DNA of 5,963 nucleotides, taken from positions 1 through 5,963 of the forward strand of contig USPP01000111.1 of assembly GCA_900556615.1 (NCBI GenBank), in the 5' to 3' direction. How positions within the stretch are numbered: the first letter of the stretch is position 1; each line of letters opens with the position of its first letter. This stretch comes from an uncultured Eubacteriales bacterium (GTDB lineage: Bacteria; Bacillota; Clostridia; Oscillospirales; CAG-272). The notes below the pieces were generated by a model. It did not search any database and was not told where the DNA came from. It saw only the letters and a program-made list of their open reading frames with translations. Position numbers and translations under genes: made by a program. Positions 1-5,357 of this stretch are shown here, one piece after another.

Positions 1-153
1 ATATATCATCAAGGGCGGCTCGCCGCCCTTGTATCTCATCACGCGCCGGCGTGTATTTATATACTCGCCTGCGGCTTGATGATATACAATGCTTCGCATT
101 GATGATATACCGCAACAAGTTGCGGATGATATACACGCCTTCGGCGTGATTGG
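1..153. repeat. Array of small TTCG-type hairpins with a TGATGATATAC linker
   Basis: At least five short palindromes follow one another, mostly separated by a linker close to TGATGATATAC. They are: 11-30 (AAGGGCGGC arms, loop TC), 40-53 (CACGC/GCGTG, loop GCCG), 88-100 (AATGC/GCATT, loop TTC), 110-125 (CCGCAAC/GTTGCGG, loop AA) and 134-148 (CACGCC/GGCGTG, loop TTC). A weaker unit (GCC TGC GGC) sits at 67-75. The stems differ completely in sequence while the linker is kept, so palindromy rather than sequence is conserved. Such arrays are an intergenic repeat style in clostridial genomes; function is unknown. The last unit ends 22 bases before the -35 box of the next gene. It could act as a transcript-end or insulating structure for an upstream gene outside the window. 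Confidence 0.8.
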
Positions 154-175
154 GATGCGAGTTTGCCCGAGTCCC

Positions 176-204
176 TTGCATTTCTCGCGGATTTGTGGTA
201 TGAT
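176..204 (+). promoter_or_regulatory. Sigma-A promoter of the membrane protein gene
   Basis: The -35 box is TTGCAT (176-181) and the -10 box is TATGAT (199-204), with a 17-base spacer. A TG at 196-197 gives an extended -10. Transcription should start near 211, leaving a very short leader before the ribosome site AAGGCGG at 214-220. Confidence 0.7.
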
Positions 205-227
205 AAAGCAAGAAAGGCGGTGGCTTC

Positions 228-1196
228 GTGAAGAAAAATGATTTGCGAGGAATAGACGGAAAAAAGATACGCAGACAGTATTTTAACGCTCCGCTTATAT
301 TTTTGTTTTCTATAATGCTCGGTGTTCCTTATGCCATTACATTGTTTTCGCTTACCATAGGAAATCACGGGCAATACGAATTATCCTCTACCTTTGGTAC
401 ATCGATTTTGGTATGCGCTGTTTTTTCTTTGCCTTTCCTGATACTTCGAGTGCTGAACAAGCATTTTTTTGGAAGAATTATTTGTGTACTTAATGAAGAA
501 GGTATTCATCACCCTAAAGGAATGCTTAAATGGGATGCCATAGAAAAAATCGAATATGCCATTGACGCAAAGCCGAGATACAAAAGCGATCCCGCCAAGA
601 CTTTTCGCTTGGTAGCATATTATGCGCAAGGCACAAAACACCTCGTTCTTGAAAAATTCCCGATATCTTTATTGTCGCGCATAAAGAAATTCAGAAAAGA
701 TATTGATATCCGTATACAGGGTACTACCTCTTTATTACCCCCGATATTGGCTGTAGCGGCAATCATTATTCTGTGCCCTATATATGTAGCATTACTTATA
801 AATGCTCCCGGGGCTTCCACGGCTCAAATAATCGTTTTCATGGCGATTTGGCTTTTATTGGGAATGATTCGCACTCCCATATTTGACACTTTCGTGGTAG
901 AATATCGTTTTTGGAGCAAGATACTGCCGAGAAAATGGCTATCCAATATCGTGCTTGCTTGCTACTATCCGTTATTCTTTGTTGCTTTTCTTATTTTGTT
1001 CCACATCCCAAATTGGTTTACCGTTGTCATACTTGGAATATTCGTGGGTATTGTTCAGCCCCCAATTCCTTCTCGTCACGGTAGCGGAAGACTTCGCAGG
1101 CTTCATTCTTATGAACAGCTTTATGATATTTACATTAACAATGCGGATGTTTGGGGAAACAAAATTAAACAATGCAAGAGCAAAAGTGGAAAATAG
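228..1196 (+). CDS. Multi-pass membrane protein with a probable PH-like domain, function unknown
   Basis: 322 residues, starting at GTG 228, which is 7 bases after AAGGCGG (214-220). The ATG at 238 is out of frame, so GTG is preferred. Hydrophobic segments are seen at about residues 21-45, 56-76, 169-192, 197-217, 241-262 and 264-280, suggesting six membrane spans. Between spans 2 and 3 (about 83-163) lies a soluble stretch with a beta-rich pattern: a core NEEGIHHPKGMLKWDAIEKI, then a strand rich in V and Y, then a charged helix. This resembles bacterial PH-like domains that follow a two-helix hairpin in small Firmicutes membrane proteins. The extra four-helix C-terminal half is less usual. 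No catalytic motif or signal peptide is visible. It appears to be a single-gene unit with its own promoter. The membrane assignment is firm; the PH-like call is by pattern only, and no function can be given. Confidence 0.85.
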   Translation: MKKNDLRGIDGKKIRRQYFNAPLIFLFSIMLGVPYAITLFSLTIGNHGQYELSSTFGTSILVCAVFSLPFLILRVLNKHFFGRIICVLNEEGIHHPKGMLKWDAIEKIEYAIDAKPRYKSDPAKTFRLVAYYAQGTKHLVLEKFPISLLSRIKKFRKDIDIRIQGTTSLLPPILAVAAIIILCPIYVALLINAPGASTAQIIVFMAIWLLLGMIRTPIFDTFVVEYRFWSKILPRKWLSNIVLACYYPLFFVAFLILFHIPNWFTVVILGIFVGIVQPPIPSRHGSGRLRRLHSYEQLYDIYINNADVWGNKIKQCKSKSGK

Positions 1197-1224
1197 TGCT
1201 TATATGGGTTCAAGATCATACTAA

Positions 1225-1243
1225 AACTCACGAAATATGAGTT
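1225..1243 (+). terminator. Weak hairpin after the membrane protein gene
   Basis: AACTCA (1225-1230) pairs with TGAGTT (1238-1243) around a 7-base loop. A run of seven T follows at 1251-1257, but only after a GGACACC spacer. It could be a poor intrinsic terminator for the gene ending at 1196, or chance. Confidence 0.3.
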
Positions 1244-1244
1244 G

Positions 1245-1284
1245 GACACCTTTTTTTAGTTTTTACCTCGATTAGACACCTTTT
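1245..1284. repeat. Direct repeat of GACACCTTTT, 30 bases apart
   Basis: GACACCTTTT occurs at 1245-1254 and again at 1275-1284, each preceded by TGG or TTA. Tandem short motifs of this kind can be left by an insertion sequence end, but no transposase or target duplication is seen. Function unknown. Confidence 0.4.
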
Positions 1285-1302
1285 CACCCGTTTGTATTAT
1301 TC

Positions 1303-1349
1303 ATGTTTTATTATTCATTCAAATGTTTTTTGAATGAATAATAAAACAT
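1303..1349. repeat. Perfect 21-bp inverted repeat with a 5-base loop
   Basis: The left arm 1303-1323 (begins ATGTTTTATTATTC) is the exact reverse complement of 1329-1349, with loop TGTTT. The stem is AT-rich and has no mismatch. The arms contain GAATGAATAAT, and the ATGAATAAT part of this motif recurs as a linker at 1382-1390 in the array that follows. The inverted repeat is therefore probably the founding unit of that array. There is no clear T-tail, so it does not look like a normal terminator. It may be a MITE-like or REP-like element. Confidence 0.8.
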
Positions 1350-1412
1350 TTACCTTCGGCAAATATGAAGTTGCTTCGCTAATGAATAATTGAACTCCTT
1401 CGGCGTGAGTGG
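1346..1412. repeat. Degenerate second hairpin array with ATGAATAAT linker
   Basis: Imperfect TTCG-centred palindromes follow the 21-bp inverted repeat: ATTTACCTTCGGCAAAT (1348-1364), one around TTGCTTCGC (1371-1379), and CTCCTTCGGCG (1395-1405). The last unit and its flank, 1397-1412, match 15 of 16 bases with 138-153 at the end of the first array. The stems carry mismatches, so this array looks older or partly decayed. It ends 20 bases before the next -35 box. Confidence 0.55.
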
Positions 1413-1432
1413 CTACGATCCCTCCAACTTTC

Positions 1433-1461
1433 TTGACATACAGTTTGCTGTGTGTTATAAT
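1433..1461 (+). promoter_or_regulatory. Consensus sigma-A promoter of the propeller gene
   Basis: TTGACA (1433-1438), a 17-base spacer and TATAAT (1456-1461) match both consensus boxes exactly. TG at 1453-1454 adds an extended -10. Start of transcription is expected near 1468. Expression should be strong unless it is repressed. Confidence 0.85.
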
Positions 1462-1490
1462 TGAAATAGAAAAATTGGAGGAAATGTATC

Positions 1491-2528
1491 ATGAATTATC
1501 CGACCATAAGAGTTCAAGCTTCAAAAAGCGGTCATATTCAAGGAATTGCCTTCGATAAAGCAGGCGGATTTATGTATTGCTCGTTTACCACCGTTTTGAT
1601 GAAAATAGATATGAAGGGCAACGTTGTTGGTACGGTTGACGGAATTGTCGGACATTTGGGATGCATCGCGTTCGACGAAAATACAAGGCGTGTCTACGGT
1701 TCGCTGGAATACAAAAACGATATCATTGGAAGACACATCCTAAAGGCTCAAAACAGTCAGGTCGCTTTTTCGGACAGCTTTTATATCGTGTATTTCGACG
1801 TTGATAAAATAGACCGAATTGCTATGAACGCCGAAAACGACGGTATTATGAAGGCGATTTATCTAAAGGATGTCGTTACCGACTATATGCAAGAAAATCA
1901 TCGATACGGTTGTAGCGGAATTGATGGTGTTACCTTTGCCCCTGATGTCGAACGGCAAAGCAACAAGAATTTTTTATATGTTGCGTACGGCATTTATTCC
2001 GACAACGAAAGATGCGACAACGACTATCAGGTAATTTTGAAATACGATACAGAAGGCTGGGATAGGTATGCAACATCCTTATGTCAGGACGATTTGCATA
2101 CCTTCGGGCCGGCAGGATACGATGAAAAGTACTTCGTTTACACAGGTAATACGACATACGGAATACAAAATATCGAATACGATTCATATACAAATGGTAT
2201 TTTTGCGGCTGTTTACAAGGGCAAAAAGCCAGAATTTGAAAACTATTCGTTGTTTATGATTGATCTTAACGAAAAGCCGAGGTTAGAAATGCTCAAAGGA
2301 ATGAACGAGCAAGGAAAGGTGCTTTCGCTGAAAAAGCTTGGAAACTATGACGAAAAGAACCGTATTTACGGTTGGAATTTCCAACTTGGAACAACTGGTA
2401 TGGCATCTCTTGGCGACGGATTCTTTTATTTTTCTAACGATTGGAGAGAGAATGACATTTTCGGAACGGTCATCTCTCCATACTGTTGGAATGGAAAAAC
2501 GCCCTTTATCCCCATTGAAAACAATTAA
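1491..2528 (+). CDS. Predicted cytoplasmic beta-propeller protein, function unknown
   Basis: 345 residues, starting at ATG 1491, 9 bases after GGAGG (1477-1481). No signal peptide, lipobox or membrane segment is visible, so it should be cytoplasmic. Blade-like units recur: a GIAFD or GCIAFD strand followed by a turn and a YxSF or VYGSL strand at about residues 17-50 and 57-72. Related units lie at about 143-169 (GIDGVTFAPD, then FLYVAYGIY), 225-243 (NIEYDSYTNGIFAAVYKG) and 300-316. This pattern resembles NHL/SMP-30/YncE-type propellers, but the family signature residues cannot be confirmed by eye. Aromatic and acidic residues are abundant (for example the GYDEKYFVYTGN stretch near 209-220). 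It is transcribed alone, between its own promoter and terminator. It could be a sugar- or metal-binding propeller or a lactonase relative; the substrate cannot be inferred. Confidence 0.85.
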   Translation: MNYPTIRVQASKSGHIQGIAFDKAGGFMYCSFTTVLMKIDMKGNVVGTVDGIVGHLGCIAFDENTRRVYGSLEYKNDIIGRHILKAQNSQVAFSDSFYIVYFDVDKIDRIAMNAENDGIMKAIYLKDVVTDYMQENHRYGCSGIDGVTFAPDVERQSNKNFLYVAYGIYSDNERCDNDYQVILKYDTEGWDRYATSLCQDDLHTFGPAGYDEKYFVYTGNTTYGIQNIEYDSYTNGIFAAVYKGKKPEFENYSLFMIDLNEKPRLEMLKGMNEQGKVLSLKKLGNYDEKNRIYGWNFQLGTTGMASLGDGFFYFSNDWRENDIFGTVISPYCWNGKTPFIPIENN

Positions 2529-2581
2529 ACGGAGTTTTTTACGATATTTTTTTGGTCACATAATAAAAAGATATCACCAAG

Positions 2582-2610
2582 AAAAAAGCCTTGATTTTCA
2601 AGGCTTTTTT
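2582..2610. terminator. Bidirectional intrinsic terminator
   Basis: A perfect 13-bp stem, AAAAAAGCCTTGA with its reverse complement TCAAGGCTTTTTT, flanks a TTT loop. A6 and T6 tails on the two sides let it work in both directions. It ends the propeller gene on the + strand and would also serve transcripts coming from the minus-strand genes at 2774-3300. Confidence 0.9.
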
Positions 2611-2773
2611 ATATTTTAAGAGCAAAAAATCGAGATGCAAAAATGAAGATATAAAAACACGCTATTTCTACACATTTCAGGAATTTGAACTTCCGTACAA
2701 TTGAGTATGTTGGTTTGTGCTTCGACATCCATTATTGAAATTGTTTTTTTCATTCTATTGTCTATTTCATCAA

Positions 2774-3003
2774 TTAATTTACTGCCGCTGTTTTACGCTC
2801 ATTTGCCTCAGCAACCTGTGTATCACGTTCTGTTTGCGTTATAGCTTTACGGGTTTTCGGCTTATTCGTCACCTTTACTTCTTCCCAATTGGCTTTGGAC
2901 TTAGCTTTACGGCAGCAAAATTAGCCTTATTCACTTCATGTTGTGCCTTGACATCAGCCTTCATATCTGTGAATGCATCTTTAGAGAACTTTTTAACACA
3001 CAT
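2774..3003 (-). pseudogene. Small charged protein gene broken by one frameshift
   Basis: Reading the minus strand from ATG 3003-3001 gives MCVKKFSKDAFTDMKADVK and continues to residue 33. The frame then slips in the GTAAAGCTAAG region near 2902-2910, after which the original frame runs on to a stop at 10 residues. Restoring one base joins it to a second open frame (KSKANWEEVKVTNKPK onward) that ends in TAA at 2774-2776. The rebuilt protein would be 76 residues, rich in K, E and A, and likely helical or coiled-coil. I recall similar small K/E/A-rich helical proteins in gut Clostridia but have no function for them. It lies 11 bases downstream of the next decayed gene on the same strand, so the two were probably one transcript. 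A sequencing error is the main alternative to true decay. Confidence 0.6.
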
Positions 3004-3014
3004 TTTCTTCTTCT

Positions 3015-3300
3015 TTAACCTCTCATAATTTTTTCGCTGAGGGTGATAATTTTATCTGCATATTTTTTACAGCGCACGTTCAGCATACTCCGATAGAGGG
3101 GGGAGTTGATAATTGCCATGATCATACCTATAATACCGATCACAAGACCGGGAAACATCGGATCGGTCATACCGATGGTTTCGCTGATGTCTGTCATAAT
3201 CAGACTCATACCGCCGCCCAGATAAGGGCGGACAGAACTCCGAAAATGTAAGAGAAGGCGTTGACGGGAGTTTTTACTTTTTTGGGGGTTGGCCAAAACA
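3015..3300 (-). pseudogene. Two-helix small membrane protein gene, frameshifted and missing its start
   Basis: The minus strand encodes MTDISETIGMTDPMFPGLVI and onward, with a second membrane helix (GLVIGIIGMIMAIINSPLY) and a basic tail ending in SEKIMRG and TAA at 3015. Upstream of about 3213 the sensible frame is a different one, which reads TPVNAFSYIFGVLSALIWAA and gives a first membrane helix. The frames join if one G is restored in the GGCGGCGG run (3211-3219). The only nearby starts are TTG codons without a ribosome site, and coding sense fades at about 3300, so the N-terminus is probably lost. The rebuilt product would be a membrane protein of about 85-95 residues with the N-terminus cut off. 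Confidence 0.6.
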
Positions 3301-3308
3301 AATTGTAA

Positions 3309-3425
3309 GAGATTCGTCTAATCAAACAGTTTCCGAGACGAAAAGGGATTCATTTATCTTTTGATGCTGATTCTGCTAGAGAGACTTTAAGAATAATCTT
3401 TCACGATCTTCCTTATTTTGAATAA
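3309..3425 (+). pseudogene. Possible C-terminal gene remnant
   Basis: A 38-codon open stretch without a start codon, bounded by TAA at 3306-3308 and TAA at 3423-3425. It reads IKQFPRRKGIHLSFDADSAR and ends HDLPYFE, a composition that looks protein-like. It begins almost where the minus-strand membrane gene loses sense, so it may be the tail of another broken gene at a rearrangement junction. Chance cannot be excluded; no family is recognised. Confidence 0.2.
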
Positions 3426-3434
3426 TATTTAATG

Positions 3435-3464
3435 AGGACTAATGAATTGAAATTCGTTAGTCCT
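3435..3464 (+). promoter_or_regulatory. 14-bp inverted repeat over the DUF11 gene promoter
   Basis: AGGACTAATGAATT (3435-3448) pairs with AATTCGTTAGTCCT (3451-3464) around GA, with one T-G wobble. It covers the -35 box (3447-3452) and most of the spacer, so as DNA it would be an operator for a dimeric repressor. If transcribed from further upstream it would form a strong RNA hairpin, but there is no T-tail for termination. Confidence 0.55.
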
Positions 3465-3475
3465 AAGACTATACA
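3447..3475 (+). promoter_or_regulatory. Probable sigma-A promoter of the DUF11 gene
   Basis: TTGAAA (3447-3452), a 17-base spacer and TATACA (3470-3475). The start of transcription would be near 3482, directly before the ribosome site AGGAGG (3483-3488), giving a leader of only about 12 bases. An upstream promoter is the alternative. Confidence 0.55.
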
Positions 3476-3493
3476 AAATTTCAGGAGGAAAAT

Positions 3494-4348
3494 ATGGCAC
3501 AATTTATTAATCAAGCGCAGTTAAATTACAATGGAATTACACGAAATTCCAATATTGCTGTGGGCGAAATTACCGAAGCATTAACCATTGCCAAAAAAGC
3601 TCTCAACGGTACTTACCGCGCTGGCGATAAGGTGACTTATATTATAAGTTTGGTTAATTCGTCGGCTTCGCCTTTAAGCGGTATTACTTTAAGCGATGAT
3701 CTTGGCGCATATACTCTCGGTGCAACAAGTGTAACGCCGTTAACTTATGTTAATGGTACTGCTGCACTTTATATAAACGGCGTATTGCAGGCAGCCCCAA
3801 CCGTTAATCCGGGTCCGCCGCTTGTTTTTAGCGGTATTACGATCCCTGCCAATAGTAATGCAGTTTTGGTTTACGAAGCGGAAGTCAATATTTATGCACC
3901 GCTTGATACTAACGGTGAAATTGTAAATACAGTTACAGTTTCAGGTGGCGGCGTGATTTCGGCAACCACCGCAACGGAAACCATAACTGCCGCAAGCGGT
4001 CCCGATCTTAATATTACGAAATCAATAAGCCCTATTCCCGTGTCCGACAATGGAACGTTGACATACACTTTCACAATTCAGAACTACGGAAATACAGCGG
4101 CAACTGCTGCTGACTCGGTCGTTTTCAGCGATACTTTTAACCCAGTATTGTCAAATATTACAGCGGCGCTTAATGGCACGGCCCTTACTGCAAATACAGA
4201 CTACACCTATAATGCCTCAACAGGTCTTTTTGAAACTGTTGCAGGTAAAATTACCGTACCGGCAGCTACTTTTTCGCAAAATCCAACAACTGGTGAGGTT
4301 ACCGTCACACCTGGTATCAGCACAATTATAATTTCCGGAACAGTATAA
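3494..4348 (+). CDS. DUF11-type repeat protein, surface-style but without signal peptide
   Basis: 284 residues, starting at ATG 3494, 5 bases after AGGAGG. The N-terminus (MAQFINQAQLNYNGITRNSN) is polar. About residues 27-165 form one DUF11-like domain: a lead strand, then KALNGTYRAGDKVTYIISLV, NSS, GITLSDDLGAYT, GITIPANSNAVLVYEAEV and IVNTVTVSGGG. A second begins at 170 (PDLNITKSISPIPVSDNGTL, TYTFTIQNYGNTAATAADSV, VFSDTF). These are hallmarks of the DUF11 / conserved repeat domain (TIGR01451-like) beta-sandwich found in bacterial surface proteins. It has no Cys and no Trp, and is rich in T, A, N and S. There is no signal peptide, membrane anchor or LPXTG motif, and it stops right after the second domain. 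That suggests non-classical export, a cytoplasmic role, or assembly on a spore or S-layer. It is a single-gene unit. Confidence 0.88.
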   Translation: MAQFINQAQLNYNGITRNSNIAVGEITEALTIAKKALNGTYRAGDKVTYIISLVNSSASPLSGITLSDDLGAYTLGATSVTPLTYVNGTAALYINGVLQAAPTVNPGPPLVFSGITIPANSNAVLVYEAEVNIYAPLDTNGEIVNTVTVSGGGVISATTATETITAASGPDLNITKSISPIPVSDNGTLTYTFTIQNYGNTAATAADSVVFSDTFNPVLSNITAALNGTALTANTDYTYNASTGLFETVAGKITVPAATFSQNPTTGEVTVTPGISTIIISGTV

Positions 4349-4354
4349 AATTAA

Positions 4355-4398
4355 TGTAAATCATAACCACCTATCTCAACAGATGGTTATGATTTACA
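4355..4398. terminator. Perfect 15-bp inverted repeat after the DUF11 gene
   Basis: TGTAAATCATAACCA (4355-4369) pairs exactly with TGGTTATGATTTACA (4384-4398). Inner TCT/AGA pairs around CAAC lengthen the stem past a CCTA bulge. It starts 7 bases after the stop codon, where a terminator is expected, but AAAAGG rather than a T run follows. It may be a transcript-end stabiliser, or a terminator reading on the minus strand, where a TTTTA stretch follows. Confidence 0.55.
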
Positions 4399-4497
4399 AA
4401 AGGATAAGAATAGATATTCATTCCGACCGGTCAATAATGTGCGGTATTGCCTTAAAAAATGGATAAATTTATATTCTATTGAGCGCAGCAATATACT

Positions 4498-4531
4498 CTC
4501 TTATAAGAGGAAAACTGATAAGAGCTTATCA
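4498..4531. repeat. Two adjacent palindromes built on TTATAAG/CTTATCA
   Basis: CTCTTATAAGAG (4498-4509) is a perfect 12-base palindrome. TGATAAG (4516-4522) and CTTATCA (4525-4531) form a second palindrome around AG. Both share a GATAAG/CTTATM core. They could be a binding site pair or a remnant of a mobile element end; there is no gene directly next to them. Confidence 0.4.
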
Positions 4532-4863
4532 TAAGAATCGAGAAACATGATTGAACAGCGCTGTCTTTGAATTGCAACGTAAAGTTAAGGAATTGCTAAA
4601 TCAATCGGCTATCCAAATTTCCGAAATGATTGATTGAACGGTAAGGCAAAAACACAGGAATATGGTTAAGACAACCACAGCCGGTTCGCGGCTTGTGTCT
4701 TGACAGCCTATCTGCTTGTTCCTTTTCCGTCATACTTTACCAATTTCGTCGACATGGGAGTCACTCTTGTTTCTTCAATTGGTATCGTCTAACGAAAATA
4801 CGACTGCGCATCTGTACCGTCAGAACCCGGCGGTATTGTCTTCCTATTTCAAGTTTTTTAACG

Positions 4864-5025
4864 ATGCAGGACAATCAATCTGCCGAAAAATCCGTTGACG
4901 TTTTATTCAATGATTCCTTAAATTCCCTTGAACATTTGCTGTATCAGCGGGTAGCGAAAATAGATTTCACGGTAATTTCTGATGCGAACGCAAAAAATTG
5001 GCAGCAACAGAAAAAAACGCAGTGA
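4864..5025 (+). pseudogene. Possible remnant of an unrecognised gene
   Basis: From ATG 4864 the frame reads MQDNQSAEKSVDVLFNDSLN and ends DANAKNWQQQKKTQ, 53 residues with protein-like composition. No ribosome site precedes it, and sequence upstream reads sensibly only in other frames: AYLLVPFPSYFTNFVDMG at about 4705-4760, then SSYFKFFNDAGQSI at about 4840-4880. This points to a gene broken by several frameshifts. No family is recognised, and a short chance frame is a real alternative. Confidence 0.25.
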
Positions 5026-5239
5026 GAATATTTATAACTGAGTAAGATTATTTGCAGAAAGGAGTAGCGGATGTAAGTGTTCTCTGATATAGTTGAGCGA
5101 CTGAGCTTTCAACCTTTACGGCGCCAAGTGTAATCATTGTAAATCTGTGCGAAATATACAATATGAAAGTAGGCATACCATAACTGATAGACTTGTTTTC
5201 CAAAAATAAATCCTATGATAAAAATTGTGAAAAAAACTA

Positions 5240-5268
5240 TTGACAAAAGGTGACAGATGAGATATACT
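5240..5268 (+). promoter_or_regulatory. Sigma-A promoter of the feo operon
   Basis: TTGACA (5240-5245), a 17-base spacer and TATACT (5263-5268). Transcription should start near 5275, so the first palindromic operator lies over the start region and would block a bound or escaping polymerase. Confidence 0.85.
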
Positions 5269-5276
5269 AATATGTA

Positions 5277-5292
5277 GTTAGCTTGAGCTAAC
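5277..5292. promoter_or_regulatory. feo operator site 1 (GTTAGC-N4-GCTAAC)
   Basis: A perfect palindrome with 6-base arms at about +3 to +18 from the predicted start. The GTTAG/CTAAC core resembles half-sites of DtxR/IdeR-type iron-sensing repressors. The regulator itself is not in the window, so the identity is inferred from the site shape and the iron-uptake genes. Confidence 0.65.
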
Positions 5293-5310
5293 CTTTGTTT
5301 ACAGTATGCG

Positions 5311-5326
5311 GTTAGTGTATGCTAAT
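5311..5326. promoter_or_regulatory. feo operator site 2 (GTTAGT-N4-GCTAAT)
   Basis: It matches site 1 in the GTTAGY and GCTAAY arms, with a 4-base centre GTAT. It lies in the untranslated leader, 34 bases (about three helical turns) after site 1, which would suit cooperative binding. It overlaps an ATG at 5319 that is not the real start. Confidence 0.6.
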
Positions 5327-5357
5327 TGCAAATACGGACTTAGAGAAGGAATATAAT

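Larger units (their letters stand above)
4399..5239. other. Long gene-poor intergenic region
   Basis: About 840 bases without a convincing gene. It contains the palindromes at 4498-4531, an imperfect GC-rich hairpin at 4668-4701 (AAGACA/TGTCTT outer and GCCG/CGGC inner pairs), and scattered short open frames in shifting frames. One at 4555-4627 (protein-like, ending SEMID) lacks a start. The pattern fits a decayed gene or genes between two functional units. No tRNA or intact mobile gene is visible. Confidence 0.5.

Noticed and set aside
1..153. CRISPR array
   Set aside because: The repeated part is only about 10 bases, and the variable parts are palindromes of 13-20 bases rather than unique spacers of 30 or so; no cas gene is near.
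57..374. Minus-strand open frame of 105 codons
   Set aside because: It runs through the hairpin array and antisense to the start of the membrane protein gene; no ribosome site and low-complexity, unnatural composition.
1245..1284. Insertion sequence end
   Set aside because: Only a 10-base direct repeat is present, with no transposase, inverted ends or target duplication.
2611..2773. Minus-strand short frame reading MDVEAQTNIL onward
   Set aside because: About 41 codons with no ribosome site and a hydrophobic end running to the terminator; no family recognised.
2717..3028. Plus-strand open frame of 103 codons rich in F, L and C
   Set aside because: It is antisense to the decayed charged-protein gene; its hydrophobic look is the mirror of lysine- and glutamate-rich codons, and it has no ribosome site.
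3426..3493. Riboswitch before the DUF11 gene
   Set aside because: The space is short, with a single hairpin overlapping the promoter; no terminator/antiterminator pair or known riboswitch core is seen.
4693..5025. Full 110-codon frame as one gene
   Set aside because: Its first half is Cys/Arg-rich and unlike a real protein, while sensible residues there lie in other frames; only the part from 4864 is kept as a possible remnant.
5319..5357. Upstream ATG at 5319 as the feoA start
   Set aside because: It has no ribosome site, overlaps operator site 2, and adds 13 residues not expected in FeoA; ATG 5358 has AGAAGGA at proper spacing.
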